A DNA stretch of 64,000 nt from Kaistella carnis (GTDB lineage: Bacteria > Bacteroidota > Bacteroidia > Flavobacteriales > Weeksellaceae), in NCBI RefSeq assembly GCF_003860585.1, contig NZ_CP034159.1:3162001-3226000 (forward strand), in the 5' to 3' direction. Under the pieces are notes generated by a model that searched no databases, was not told the DNA's origin, and saw only the letters and a list, made by a program, of their open reading frames with translations. The position numbers were made by a program, and so were the translations under genes. This document shows, piece after piece, positions 26,287 through 34,739 of the stretch; the first letter of the stretch is position 1, and each line of letters starts with the position of its first letter.

Positions 26287-27879
26287 TTAAACAAAATCCT
26301 TCTTAATAATTTCCTCCATACAATATTCTGCAATCGCTGTAATTGTCACAAAAGGATTTACGCCGATCGTTCCGGGAATTAAAGAACCATCAATTACATA
26401 TAAATTCTGATGACCGTTCAATCTTCCGAACTGATCAGTTGCTTTTCCCAAAACAATTCCGCCCAGGGGATGATAACAAACATCAGCACCAAAACCATTA
26501 TGGAACAGTATATGCGATCTCGTTCCACCATTGGCATTATTCATAGTACGCAGAAAATGTTTTGCATTGTCTTTCATATGCGCCGTGTGCGATTGGTCCC
26601 AGTTTAAATCTAATTTCTGAGCTTTCAGATCATATTTTACTTCGCCAAATTTCTTCAGTTTATTCACCATTAAGTAAAGCGCTGTCGCTACATTTAATCC
26701 CATAGGTAAAGGTGCGATCTCTACAAAGAATGGATGTTCCTTATCTTCCCAGTGATCAATTCCACCTACTGGAATCGTAGATTGTTTAAATCCTGTTCCG
26801 CCAGAAAAAGCTTTTACCCAATTTCGTCCCGTCATAAAGTTTCCGTTGTTTCCCCATTCTTTTCCAACGTTTTCATCAATTGGGAGCTGTGTTTTCGCGC
26901 TGGACTTTAATAACAATTCTATAGAGCCCATTGTTCCGGCCGACAGAATTAATTTCTTTGCGTTAATGATTTTATGCTGAATTTCTTCTCCTTTTGTATT
27001 GATAACAGAAATATCGATGGTATAACTTTTATCTGGATTTTGAGAAATATGATTCACCTGATGCAAATCTAGAATTTCCAGTTTTCCTGTTGCCGTCGCT
27101 TTTTTCAGGTAGGTTTTATCTAATGAGTTTTTGCCGTGATTATTTCCGTAAATCACTTCTCCGGCCAGAGCAGAACGTGGTACTTCTTCTTTGTACTCTT
27201 TTTCCATGTAATTGAAATCATACACATTCGGAACACGAACCGTTTTAAAACCTGCTTTGTGGGCCTCTTCTTCACCAACTCTGTTGAACTTATAGAAGTG
27301 ACAGTCTTTTAAAAATTCCTCTGAAGCCACATTGGTTTTCAATTCTTTATTTGCTAAAGGAAAGTAATGGGAATAAAATTTCTCTGTATCTAAGTTTGGA
27401 AATATTTCTTTAAAATATTCTTTTTTTGGAGTAACAGCCATTCCGCCATTCACGAGAGAACCACCGCCAACTCCGCGGCCAACCCAGACTTTGATATGCT
27501 CGAAATCCAGTCGGTCTAATGTTCCAGTGAATTTATCTAAATTAAAAAGATTAAAAAAGGGTGCAATGGTTTTTGTTTTTAGCCAGGCTGCAGAATGACC
27601 CGGATTGATCATGGGCGAAAATTTCTCCCCGGATTTCTCCCAGTTTAAGCCCATTTCTAACAGGGTGACGGGAATGCCTTTTTCACAGAGTCTTAATGCT
27701 GCAACGGAGCCTCCATAACCGGACCCGATAATAACGACCTCTTTGTCAATCATCTCTGTGGGCTTATTTGATTTAATTTCTAAAGGGTTTTGTGCTTTTC
27801 CAAACAGATTGCCTGATCCTAAAAAGAAAAAGGCCGCAATACCTAAACTACTGGTTTGAATAAATTCTTTGCGATTCAT
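26287..27879 (-). CDS. GMC family oxidoreductase (cholesterol oxidase-like)
   Basis: This 530-residue flavoprotein has an N-terminal signal-like segment (MNRKEFIQTSSLGIAAFFFLGSG), with a single Arg and so not a clear Tat signal. The FAD-binding VVIIGSGYGGSVAALRLCE (about 49-67) follows, then GRGVGGGSLVNGGMAV, which is typical of cholesterol oxidase-like enzymes. Near the C-terminus are YHPLGGIVLGKATD and NPFVTITAIAE, which hold the catalytic His/Asn region. It oxidises an alcohol, perhaps a sterol, and passes electrons to O2. It probably acts outside the cytoplasm. The substrate is not shown by the sequence. Confidence 0.85.
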   Translation of the reverse strand: MNRKEFIQTSSLGIAAFFFLGSGNLFGKAQNPLEIKSNKPTEMIDKEVVIIGSGYGGSVAALRLCEKGIPVTLLEMGLNWEKSGEKFSPMINPGHSAAWLKTKTIAPFFNLFNLDKFTGTLDRLDFEHIKVWVGRGVGGGSLVNGGMAVTPKKEYFKEIFPNLDTEKFYSHYFPLANKELKTNVASEEFLKDCHFYKFNRVGEEEAHKAGFKTVRVPNVYDFNYMEKEYKEEVPRSALAGEVIYGNNHGKNSLDKTYLKKATATGKLEILDLHQVNHISQNPDKSYTIDISVINTKGEEIQHKIINAKKLILSAGTMGSIELLLKSSAKTQLPIDENVGKEWGNNGNFMTGRNWVKAFSGGTGFKQSTIPVGGIDHWEDKEHPFFVEIAPLPMGLNVATALYLMVNKLKKFGEVKYDLKAQKLDLNWDQSHTAHMKDNAKHFLRTMNNANGGTRSHILFHNGFGADVCYHPLGGIVLGKATDQFGRLNGHQNLYVIDGSLIPGTIGVNPFVTITAIAEYCMEEIIKKDFV

Positions 27880-28186
27880 ACTTGCTCCTTAACAAATAGT
27901 GTACTAAAACAGGATTTGAAATTAAAAAAATAAGGATTAACATAATAACTGAGACTGATTTCAATTTTATACGACCTCACTTTTGTGGGAATTTTGGTAT
28001 TTTTCATTGAGGTTCTGAAAAAGTGGGTAAGAAGAACCGCTTTTTGTTTTTAGCCGCGATTGGAGTGAAAATCCCGCAGAGAGGCGCGAGCGAAGCGAGC
28101 GCCGACCGAGGAATTGTAACGTAAAGCGGGACTGATAGAGGAGAGAAGAAAAAATCTTTTTGCTCCGAAAAAAAAATAATCCTCAT
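27880..28186. other. 307-bp gene-free region
   Basis: It holds a copy of the diverged dispersed repeat (28051-28140). The 60-codon frame on the minus strand at 28004-28186 is made of this repeat and is not a credible gene. No promoter could be assigned. Confidence 0.6.
28051..28140 (+). repeat. Dispersed intergenic repeat, diverged copy B1
   Basis: The arms AGCCGCGATTGGAGTGAAAA and AAGCGGGACTGATAG resemble those of the A copies (GCCCCGA-TTGAGTGGA and AGCGGGA). Its stem uses TCCCGC / GCGGGA, and the centre carries GCGAGCGAAGCGAGCGCC, an internal short palindrome-like block. Confidence 0.6.
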
Positions 28187-29851
28187 CTATTCCTCGCCCA
28201 AAAGCACGCCCGAAACATTCCAGGAACTGAAGCTGTTACCTTCTTTCTCGCCTTGTGGGATCAAGATTTGAATCTGATGATTGCCCGCCTTTAGATCGCC
28301 CAAAGAAATGTAAATCGGATTCGTCGTAGTGCCGGGACACCAGTTGCTGCGGCTGTAATCGGAAGAAGAAAGTCCGTTGGCAAAGTTGCCCGAAGCCGGA
28401 TTGTAAAGGCGATAACTGCCGCAATCGGTGCGCCATGGAACAAAAGAAAATACCTCTTTTCCGTCGACAAGAATCGTATTTTCTTTCGGTAAAAATTCAT
28501 CGCCATTTTCCCAGCCGCCGTGTCCCGTTGTAATATAGCGGAGTTTCGCGTTTTTCAAATCTTTTTTCAGCGTGAAATCGGTAATCAAACCTTTTGGAGA
28601 ATTAAACATGGTGGCATACTCCTGTCCCTCCATTTCCATGATATTCAAGGTGTTAAAAAGGGGAGTAACGGTGTTGTTTCTGAAAACATCGAGTCCATCT
28701 TTATGGATCGTCATTTCCAATGAAACCTTGTGTCCGTTTTTGTTGTAGTTTCCAATGAAAACTCCCGTCCAGAATTCTTTTTCGCTCAGGATTTCTTTAA
28801 AATCTGAAATATCCTGTCTGTAATATACTTTGTCGTGCCAGTTTTTATCTTTTAATTTCAGATGATTAAACTGCTGAATTCCAAAAGGCGTGAAAAATCT
28901 CATGAGTTCCAAAGGAGGCTCATAATTTTCCGTGGCCACAACTCCCTGATATGTTTTTCCGTTTCCATTGTCGAAAGATGGAATTGTTTTAACACCGTTT
29001 TGTAGCGCATCGAAAAAGCTTTTCTCTTTATTCTGAGGAATAATGAAAACGCTTCCTGTTCGGTCGTAAGCGTCACCTGCCGATTGCTCTGTTAATTCAA
29101 CGAAAACATTCGCGTTCGCTTCTATTTTTGGATACTTTACTTTTTTAAGAATGAGAGTTCCTTTGGCAAAACGTAGAATTTTTTTATCCTTTTTTAAATC
29201 AGATGTAAAATTGATGGTTTCATTTTCAAAAGTTGATATGGTTGTGAAACGGCTTTTCCAAAGGAGATCTTTATAAGTTAGTTCGTCGGTTGGTGCTATT
29301 TTCTTTTGGTCAAAGATTTTTTCCAGGCTGAAGTTTTTTACTTTCGAGATTTCAGTAGCTTTGGTTGTGGTGTTGCCGTTTCTGGTAATTTCTAAAACCA
29401 ACCCCAAGTCCTGACCTAAGAGCGAAGGTCCGCCTTTGACTTTCAAATCAGTCGTGTACCAAATGTCCATGGTATTGGAGTTGATGGAGGTTACCGCTTT
29501 TTTACAAGTATAACCTAAGATTTTCTTGATATCGCTTTTAAGTTCGAATTTTTGTTTTGCTAAAATCTCTTTATTTTCATAGTCAGAAACTGCATTATTC
29601 AGTAGAAAAGCAAATTGATTAATCCGGTTATCAGTTCTGTTAATTTTCTGAATTTCAAACGGAATGTCTTTGGTCGTTTTCAAAATTTGATCACTCAGAA
29701 TAAAGGTTTCTTTGTCATTTGTGAAAACAATAGTAGGATCTTGTTTCTCATTTTCTTTTCCTTCAAAAAACGTTTTATAGGTAATTTTATAATTTTGAGC
29801 ATATAGGATTTGAGCAATAGACAACAGCAGAAATACGAATAACTTTTTCAT
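28187..29851 (-). CDS. PNGase F-II type peptide-N-glycosidase
   Basis: This 554-residue secreted protein has a signal peptide of about 19 residues (MKKLFVFLLLSIAQILYAQ). The N-terminal region (about 20-170) is GLPGLI-like/bowl domain: YKITYKTFFEG, ILGYTCKKA and MDIWYTTDLKVKGGPSLL. The C-terminal half carries the PNGase F folds, with YITTGHGGWENGDEFL, VPWRTDCGSYRLYNPASG and SDYSRSNWCPG. Type II PNGase F enzymes from Elizabethkingia have this N-terminal bowl domain. It would remove N-glycans from glycoproteins outside the cell. No partner gene is adjacent. Confidence 0.85.
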   Translation of the reverse strand: MKKLFVFLLLSIAQILYAQNYKITYKTFFEGKENEKQDPTIVFTNDKETFILSDQILKTTKDIPFEIQKINRTDNRINQFAFLLNNAVSDYENKEILAKQKFELKSDIKKILGYTCKKAVTSINSNTMDIWYTTDLKVKGGPSLLGQDLGLVLEITRNGNTTTKATEISKVKNFSLEKIFDQKKIAPTDELTYKDLLWKSRFTTISTFENETINFTSDLKKDKKILRFAKGTLILKKVKYPKIEANANVFVELTEQSAGDAYDRTGSVFIIPQNKEKSFFDALQNGVKTIPSFDNGNGKTYQGVVATENYEPPLELMRFFTPFGIQQFNHLKLKDKNWHDKVYYRQDISDFKEILSEKEFWTGVFIGNYNKNGHKVSLEMTIHKDGLDVFRNNTVTPLFNTLNIMEMEGQEYATMFNSPKGLITDFTLKKDLKNAKLRYITTGHGGWENGDEFLPKENTILVDGKEVFSFVPWRTDCGSYRLYNPASGNFANGLSSSDYSRSNWCPGTTTNPIYISLGDLKAGNHQIQILIPQGEKEGNSFSSWNVSGVLLGEE

Positions 29852-30154
29852 TCTTTAGATTTTGTAGACTTTTAATTTGTCTCAAATTTAAGATTTTAAA
29901 AGTTCCTTCCATAAGAATTTTCTATGCAAAAACGTAACGTTTAAAATTCCTCTGAAAACATTTAAGACACAATGTTCGCCTCAGTAAAATAGGCTTTAAT
30001 AGAATTGCAATTATATGAACTTAATAAACCCAGTAAGTTCCATCTCAAAAAAAACGTTTGTGACTTTTGCGGTTTAACAAAAGCGGACACTTAAGTTTCA
30101 ACGAAAGAAAAAGGAGCGAAAATTTTCGCTCCTTTTAGTATATGATGTATAATC
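29852..30154. other. 303-bp gene-free region
   Basis: Apart from the hairpin at 30110-30136, it contains GTTTGTGACTTTTGCGGTTTA (30055-30075 region), a copy of the short CCGCAAAAG-type motif also seen at 1923 and 2043. I see nothing else. Confidence 0.5.
30110..30136 (-). terminator. Terminator downstream of the RsmB-like gene
   Basis: AAAGGAGCGAAAA / TTTTCGCTCCTTTT forms a near-perfect stem without a long loop, 19 bp beyond the stop at 30155. Its left A-run supplies the T-tract on the minus strand. Confidence 0.8.
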
Positions 30155-31360
30155 TTATGCTTTTCTCTCGATCAGCGCCATGTAGAATCCGTCGAATCCG
30201 GAACTTGGCATAACCTTCTCTTCTTTAATTAAGGAATAACCTTCATTATTTTTCAGGAACGTTGCGACCTGTTCATCGTTTTCGCTGGGCAAAATAGAAC
30301 ATGTTGCGTAAACCATCTTTCCGCCTTTTTTCAAGATCTTGGCGTAATCCTGTAAAATTTGCTGTTGTTCTTTTTTAATCCGGTCAATAAATTCCTGGTC
30401 AATTTTCCATTTAGAATCAGGATTTCTTTTCAAAACTCCCAAACCTGAACACGGCGCATCGATCAACAAACGATCCGCTTTTTCATGGAGTCTTTTAATG
30501 ACTTTGTTATCATCAATGGGTCTGGTTTCAATATTGTGTGCGCCCGCTCTTTTTGCGCGACGCTTCAGTTCGGCCAATTTCCATTCGTAAATATCAAGAG
30601 CGATGATCTGTCCTTTGTTTTTCATCAAAGCCGCCAGATGCAAAGTTTTTCCACCCGCTCCGGCACATACATCCACCACGCGCATTCCTTCTTTAACGTC
30701 CAGCAATTCGCCGATTTTTTGGGAAGAAGCATCCTGAACTTCAAACAAACCGTCCTTAAATGCCGAGGTTAAAAATACATTTTTCTTTTCCTCCAGTTGT
30801 ATCGCATCCGGATAATTCGGGATGGGAAAACTTTCAACTTTCTCATCTCTTAAATCAGATACCAATTCTCGGGCTGTCGTTTTCAACGTGTTCACACGCA
30901 AAATAGTCGGTGCTTTTTCGTTCAGCGCCTCCATTTCTCTTTCCCAACTCGGGCCGAGTTCTTTCTCCAAAGTTTCGGCTAACCATTCCGGTATAGAATA
31001 CTGAATGGCTTTTGTAGGAACCGTGTTTTTCTTTAATTTGTTGATGATCTCAGCGTTTTTAATGCCGTCGAATTCTTCAAATTTTTTGTAATGCGTTTTG
31101 GTCCAAAGGCAATACGTTAAAATCATTTTATAAATGTTGGCTGGTTTTACACCTTCGCCCATGTAGTATTCCAGGCGTTTTTTCCAGCGAATAATGTCAT
31201 AAAAGATCTGAGCAACCACTTTTCGGTCTTCGCTGCCCCATTGTTTATGGCCTTTTAATAGTCTTTCAATTACTTTATCGGCATATTTTCGGTCTTCGAA
31301 AAAAGTTTCCTGCAAAGCATCGTGAATTCCGATGAGTAAGTTTCTGTGTATGAGTTCCAT
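30155..31360 (-). CDS. RsmB/NOP family RNA cytosine methyltransferase
   Basis: This 401-residue protein has an N-terminal helical NusB-like region (about 1-130), then a SAM-dependent methyltransferase. VVDVCAGAGGKTLHLAALM is the SAM motif I, LIDAPCSGLGVLKRNPDSKW carries the motif IV cysteine (PCSG), and YATCSILPSENDEQV carries the motif VI cysteine (TCS). These two cysteines are characteristic of m5C RNA methyltransferases. The target, most likely 16S rRNA cytosine, is inferred from family members. The start ATG 31360 is followed by MELIHRNLLIGIHDAL. Confidence 0.88.
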   Translation of the reverse strand: MELIHRNLLIGIHDALQETFFEDRKYADKVIERLLKGHKQWGSEDRKVVAQIFYDIIRWKKRLEYYMGEGVKPANIYKMILTYCLWTKTHYKKFEEFDGIKNAEIINKLKKNTVPTKAIQYSIPEWLAETLEKELGPSWEREMEALNEKAPTILRVNTLKTTARELVSDLRDEKVESFPIPNYPDAIQLEEKKNVFLTSAFKDGLFEVQDASSQKIGELLDVKEGMRVVDVCAGAGGKTLHLAALMKNKGQIIALDIYEWKLAELKRRAKRAGAHNIETRPIDDNKVIKRLHEKADRLLIDAPCSGLGVLKRNPDSKWKIDQEFIDRIKKEQQQILQDYAKILKKGGKMVYATCSILPSENDEQVATFLKNNEGYSLIKEEKVMPSSGFDGFYMALIERKA

Positions 31361-31412
31361 TTAGGATAATTTAGGTTAAATTCAGCCTCGAACCTTCGGG
31401 CTATAATTTTTG

Positions 31413-31420
31413 CAAAAATA
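31413..31420 (-). promoter_or_regulatory. Possible -7 box TATTTTTG of the RsmB-like gene
   Basis: It matches TAnnTTTG on the minus strand about 53 bp upstream of the ATG. The leader between them can form a small hairpin, AGCCCGAAGGTTCGAGGCT (31385-31403). Confidence 0.4.
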
Positions 31421-31454
31421 AGGTTTTTTAGCCGAATAGCATGTTTCATCTTTT

Positions 31455-31575
31455 GGGCGCCTTTATCCGTCTTCCGTTCCCGCTTTTTTTCTTGCCGGCT
31501 TCGTTTAAACAGGCTGATGTATTACGGTAAGATCAGCCAACAATAAAAAAGAGCTCCACTCAAGCCGGGGCGCAG
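31455..31575 (-). repeat. Dispersed intergenic repeat, copy A3
   Basis: On the minus strand it reads GCCCCGGCTTGAGTGGAGCT, then TTTTTTATTGTTGGCTGA, a unique centre, CAGCCTG...GCCGGCAAGAAAAAAA and AGCGGGAACGGAAGACGG. It is closest to A2 and has the same orientation. Confidence 0.85.
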
Positions 31576-31788
31576 ATTCGGTCTTTTTAGAAAATTGTTT
31601 TTAAATAGATAAAGTAAGATAATTTTCACAACAATTCTTTTCTTCCGCAATTTGCTGTTTAAAATCCGCCGATGTTTGAAAAATTCTCTACTTTGAGACT
31701 TCAGTAATTTTTTGAAGAGCACATTTCCAGAGCATTATTTATAAAAAAAGGTTTCATTTCTTTTCAAAAAACCATGATTTCAATCCTC

Positions 31789-31819
31789 TTGCAATCTTTT
31801 TAGAATAATAATATCTTTG
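31789..31819 (+). promoter_or_regulatory. Flavobacterial promoter of phnA
   Basis: The -33 TTG (31789-31791) and -7 TATCTTTG (31812-31819) are separated by 20 bp, close to the TTG-N19-TAnnTTTG consensus of Bacteroidetes. The ATG is 15 bp further on, so the leader is short. Confidence 0.6.
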
Positions 31820-31833
31820 TAAAAATTATAATT

Positions 31834-32166
31834 ATGAGCGATACAATAATTTGCCCAAAATGCCAGTCAGAATTTACGTATGAGCAAGATGGCAAAATGG
31901 TATGTTCTCAATGTTTCCATGAATGGATTCCCGGAGAAACGGCCGAAGAAGACAAGATTTTAGATGCCAACGGAAATGAATTACAAGACGGCGATACCGT
32001 AGTTGTCGTAAAAGATTTGCCCGTAAAAGGCGCGCCAAAACCTGTAAAAGCTGGCACAAAAGTAAAAAACATCAGACTTCGCCCAGACAGTGACCATAAT
32101 ATTGACTGCAAAATTGATGGATTTGGCTCTATGGCGCTGAAATCTGAATTTGTCAAAAAAGCATAG
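31834..32166 (+). CDS. PhnA/YjdM-type zinc-ribbon protein
   Basis: This 110-residue cytoplasmic protein has an N-terminal zinc ribbon (CPKCQSEF... VCSQCFHEW, two CxxC pairs at about 8-31). A PhnA domain follows, with [23 protein letters not shown] and [27 protein letters not shown]. The family was once linked to phosphonate use, although phnA-like genes occur without phosphonate operons, as here. Its actual function is not settled. It is preceded by a good TTG-N20-TATCTTTG promoter and appears monocistronic. Confidence 0.9.
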   Translation: MSDTIICPKCQSEFTYEQDGKMVCSQCFHEWIPGETAEEDKILDANGNELQDGDTVVVVKDLPVKGAPKPVKAGTKVKNIRLRPDSDHNIDCKIDGFGSMALKSEFVKKA

Positions 32167-32190
32167 GCCGAATTTTAATTCGACCGGTTT
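32166..32190 (+). terminator. Possible terminator of the PhnA gene
   Basis: GGCCGAATTTTAATTCGACC forms a 9-bp stem with one mismatch at the stop codon, followed only by GGTTTTC. The weak T-tract makes it tentative. Confidence 0.35.
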
Positions 32191-32304
32191 TCTAAGAGTC
32201 TAAAGCGTTCGGTTGAAGATTATAAAATTTTTGCAAACAGAAAAAATAGTTGAGAAAAGTTGGGAATAGTTTAGAAAAAACTAATTTCCTGACTTTTCTC
32301 TTTT

Positions 32305-33237
32305 TTATAAATTAATTTTTACAGTACCTTTAATCTTTTCCGGGGTATAGGAAATTAGATTTTTCCCCTTTATTGAAAGTTTATTCCAGAAATGGCTTCC
32401 GGCAAAACGACTTTCTAAAACTTCAGCGTCTCTTCCGTTCTCTGTGATTCGGATTTCGTGAGGATACCAAAAGTTTTTGCTCACATTTAAGGCAACTTTT
32501 TCCTCGTCGGTGAACACATTTACCTCTCCAAAAAGTCTGGCAACGTATTGATTGTAGGGGGTTTTGTACGTTTCTTCTGCATTGTCATTCTGAATTAAGC
32601 GACCTCCTTCTAAAACAATGATCTGATCCAGCCAAGGCATTACTTCCTGAATCTCGTGTGTAGAAATAATTAAGGAAATATTTTTTTCCCGAACGTATTT
32701 AAAAAGTCTTTCCCGCAATTCAATTTTGCGGGAGAAATCTAAATTACTAAAAGGTTCATCAAGCAACAGAAGTTTTGGCAATACCGAAAGTGCTCTTGCA
32801 ATAGCTACACGTTGCTGCTGACCGCCACTCAGGTATTTTGGCAAAGTATCTTTAAATTCGAGTAAACCTACTACTTCCAGCAATTCTTCAACTTTATGCT
32901 TTTTCTCCTGTAAATTGATGTTGGAAATAAATTTTCCTACATTTTCAGAAACGGTAGCGTAAGGCATCAAATCGTAATTCTGTGCCACCAGTTTCATATC
33001 GTCTTCGCCCGGAACTAAATTTTTTACAGGTCCTAAAATGGATTTTCCATTGAAGAGAATTTCCCCTTTTTCCCACTCGAGAAGTCCATAAATTAAATTT
33101 AAAAGGGTTGATTTTCCACAACCACTTTCTCCTGCCAACGCTATAATTTTTCCTTCTTCAATTTTCAGATTAAAGTTTTGAAAAAGAGGCTGATCTGGCC
33201 GATGTGAAAAAAATAAATTCTTGATTTCTAAAAGCAT
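32305..33237 (-). CDS. ABC transporter ATP-binding protein, orphan
   Basis: The product is a 310-residue ATPase. Walker A GESGCGKST (about 36-44), signature LSGGQQQRVAIARAL, Walker B LLLLDEPFSNLD and the switch histidine in STHEIQEV are all intact. The order resembles Fe3+/polyamine-type importers (FbpC/PotA). A C-terminal extension at about 230-310 ends SIKGKNLISYTPEKIKGTVKI and could be a regulatory domain. No permease or binding-protein gene is adjacent, so its partner is encoded elsewhere or the protein has another role. Confidence 0.85.
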   Translation of the reverse strand: MLLEIKNLFFSHRPDQPLFQNFNLKIEEGKIIALAGESGCGKSTLLNLIYGLLEWEKGEILFNGKSILGPVKNLVPGEDDMKLVAQNYDLMPYATVSENVGKFISNINLQEKKHKVEELLEVVGLLEFKDTLPKYLSGGQQQRVAIARALSVLPKLLLLDEPFSNLDFSRKIELRERLFKYVREKNISLIISTHEIQEVMPWLDQIIVLEGGRLIQNDNAEETYKTPYNQYVARLFGEVNVFTDEEKVALNVSKNFWYPHEIRITENGRDAEVLESRFAGSHFWNKLSIKGKNLISYTPEKIKGTVKINL

Positions 33238-33317
33238 GGTGCAAAAATAACATATTTGTTGGTAATAATTTTATTTTTAGTATTTTAGCGCAAACAATAA
33301 AAATTTAAGTATTAGTG

Positions 33318-33974
33318 ATGATTACAATTAAAAAATCTTTTCTTTTAGCCGCATTTGCGTCATTGGTTTTAACTTCTTGTACGAAAGATAAACCAGTCGT
33401 AAATGAAACTACTGAAGTAACCACCAATAACAATGGAGCAGTTTATGAACTTGATACATTGAACAGTAGAATTGAATGGAAAGGTTATAAAATATTGAAA
33501 TCTGATCAAACCAGCCATTTCGGTACCATCAATTTTGAAAGCGGCGATTTAACCGTACATGAAGGAATGCTTGAAAGTGGTAAATTTATTGTTGATATGA
33601 ATTCTTTAACATCTGTTGATCTAAAAGATGACGCAGAACAGTTAGGAAAACTGAACGGTCATTTGAAAAGTGGAGACTTCTTCGAAACCGATAAATTCCC
33701 AACTGCATCTTACGAAATTACGAAGGTTTCTAAAAATGATTCCGGAGACTATAATACTTTGCTTGATGGTAATTTGACAATTAAAGGAATTACAAAACCA
33801 ATGCAGTTTAATGCAAATGTTTCTGTAAAAGATGGCGTGGCGAGTATTGCAACAGAGCCGAAAGACATCAGCAGAGAAGCATTCAACGTGAAATTCCAAA
33901 TGCCGGTAGCGAATGGAGTTATTAAAGATGATGTAAATCTTCAGATTATTATTAAAGCCAACGAAAAGAAATAA
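33318..33974 (+). CDS. YceI family lipoprotein
   Basis: The product has 218 residues from ATG 33318; a GTG at 33315 is possible but unnecessary. The signal MITIKKSFLLAAFASLVLTSC ends in a lipobox with Cys21. YceI features are AVYELDTLNSRIEWKGYK, SHFGTINFESGDLTVHEG and KFPTASYEITKV. YceI proteins have a lipocalin-like barrel that binds isoprenoids. It is likely attached to a membrane facing the periplasm. It lies divergent from the ABC ATPase gene with 80 bp between them. Confidence 0.9.
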   Translation: MITIKKSFLLAAFASLVLTSCTKDKPVVNETTEVTTNNNGAVYELDTLNSRIEWKGYKILKSDQTSHFGTINFESGDLTVHEGMLESGKFIVDMNSLTSVDLKDDAEQLGKLNGHLKSGDFFETDKFPTASYEITKVSKNDSGDYNTLLDGNLTIKGITKPMQFNANVSVKDGVASIATEPKDISREAFNVKFQMPVANGVIKDDVNLQIIIKANEKK

Positions 33975-33996
33975 AACTTTAAACAAAGTTTAAAAT

Positions 33997-34028
33997 AAAA
34001 ATCCGTCTCCTTCTTTGGGACGGATTTT
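33997..34028 (+). terminator. Terminator downstream of the YceI gene
   Basis: AAAAATCCGTC / GGGACGGATTTTT forms a stem of about 10 bp around a T-rich loop, followed by GTTTG. It lies 23 bp beyond the stop codon. Confidence 0.8.
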
Positions 34029-34053
34029 TGTTTGTCTAAATTTATCTTTAAGA

Positions 34054-34706
34054 ATGAAAACCAAGCTGACCAAAAATATTACGTCCAGGATTGATAAGCG
34101 CACTGATCATCCCACTTCTTTTTTTGGTTTTATGGAACTGGAGACCTGCAGCGTCCTGTACCAAATGTTATGGATTTAGGATTGCCTGCGAAATACAACC
34201 CGAATATTCCATTAGAGAAGCAATATTCTTTTGAGGCTTGCAGAAACTGGAATTGTAAAAAAATTAAAGTTGGTGCGAAAGAAAATTCAAAATTCTATGT
34301 TTCAGAAATTGAAAATCTTCAAAAACGAAATGAAAAAGATACGGGGATTGAATTTATTCTTGATGAAAACAATTCTTATAACGATTTTGTCTCTATTTTA
34401 AATGATTTAGCAATTGCAAAACATGAAATTTATGGCTTAGATTTAGATAAAACGGGCCACGTTTTTGCACTGGTGGATTATCAAGATTCAAGCACAAAAA
34501 AAGAAGAAGTAGAATGCTTACTTTGTAATGATGTGATTGTAAACTATTTGGATAATCGGTCAGTTTTTGAAAGAGTTTTTCTTTCGCATATTTTTGAAAA
34601 ATATAGCGCATTATCCGCAACATTAACTAATGAATCTTTGTGTCTTCTCTGCGGATTTCTTATTCTTCTAACTGTTTCTATTTTAAACATCAAAAAATTC
34701 ATATAA
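34054..34706 (+). pseudogene. Membrane-anchored hypothetical protein with a frame-broken 5' end
   Basis: The intact frame from ATG 34170 gives 178 residues ending in a transmembrane helix (LCLLCGFLILLTVSILNI), but its N-terminal part seems lost. Upstream in three frames lie MKTKLTK (ATG 34054), then LRPGLISALIIPLLFLV, then FYGTGDLQRPVPNV, which joins MDLGLPAKYNP in frame. Frame changes near an A5 run and a T7 run would restore a protein with an N-terminal anchor. The central segment FILDENNSYNDFVSILNDL resembles an ExbD-type domain, which is uncertain. If this reading is right, the gene is decaying or mis-assembled. Confidence 0.55.
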
Positions 34707-34708
34707 AA

Positions 34709-34736
34709 AAAGGCTGCCTTTCGACAACCTTTAATT
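34709..34736. terminator. Bidirectional terminator-like hairpin
   Basis: AAAGGCTG / CAACCTTT with one mismatch around a CCTTTCGA loop, between the convergent stops of the gene ending at 34706 and msrA (34740). Confidence 0.45.
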
Positions 34737-34739
34737 TTA

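Larger units (their letters stand above)
31361..31833. other. 473-bp gene-free region
   Basis: It holds the promoter box of the minus-strand gene, dispersed repeat copy A3 (31455-31575) and the phnA promoter (31789-31819). The 66-codon frame on the minus strand at 31522-31722 is repeat and low-complexity sequence. Confidence 0.6.

Noticed and set aside
28004..28186. 60-codon open frame on the minus strand
   Set aside because: It lies over the intergenic repeat B1 and has low-complexity content; no protein-like pattern.
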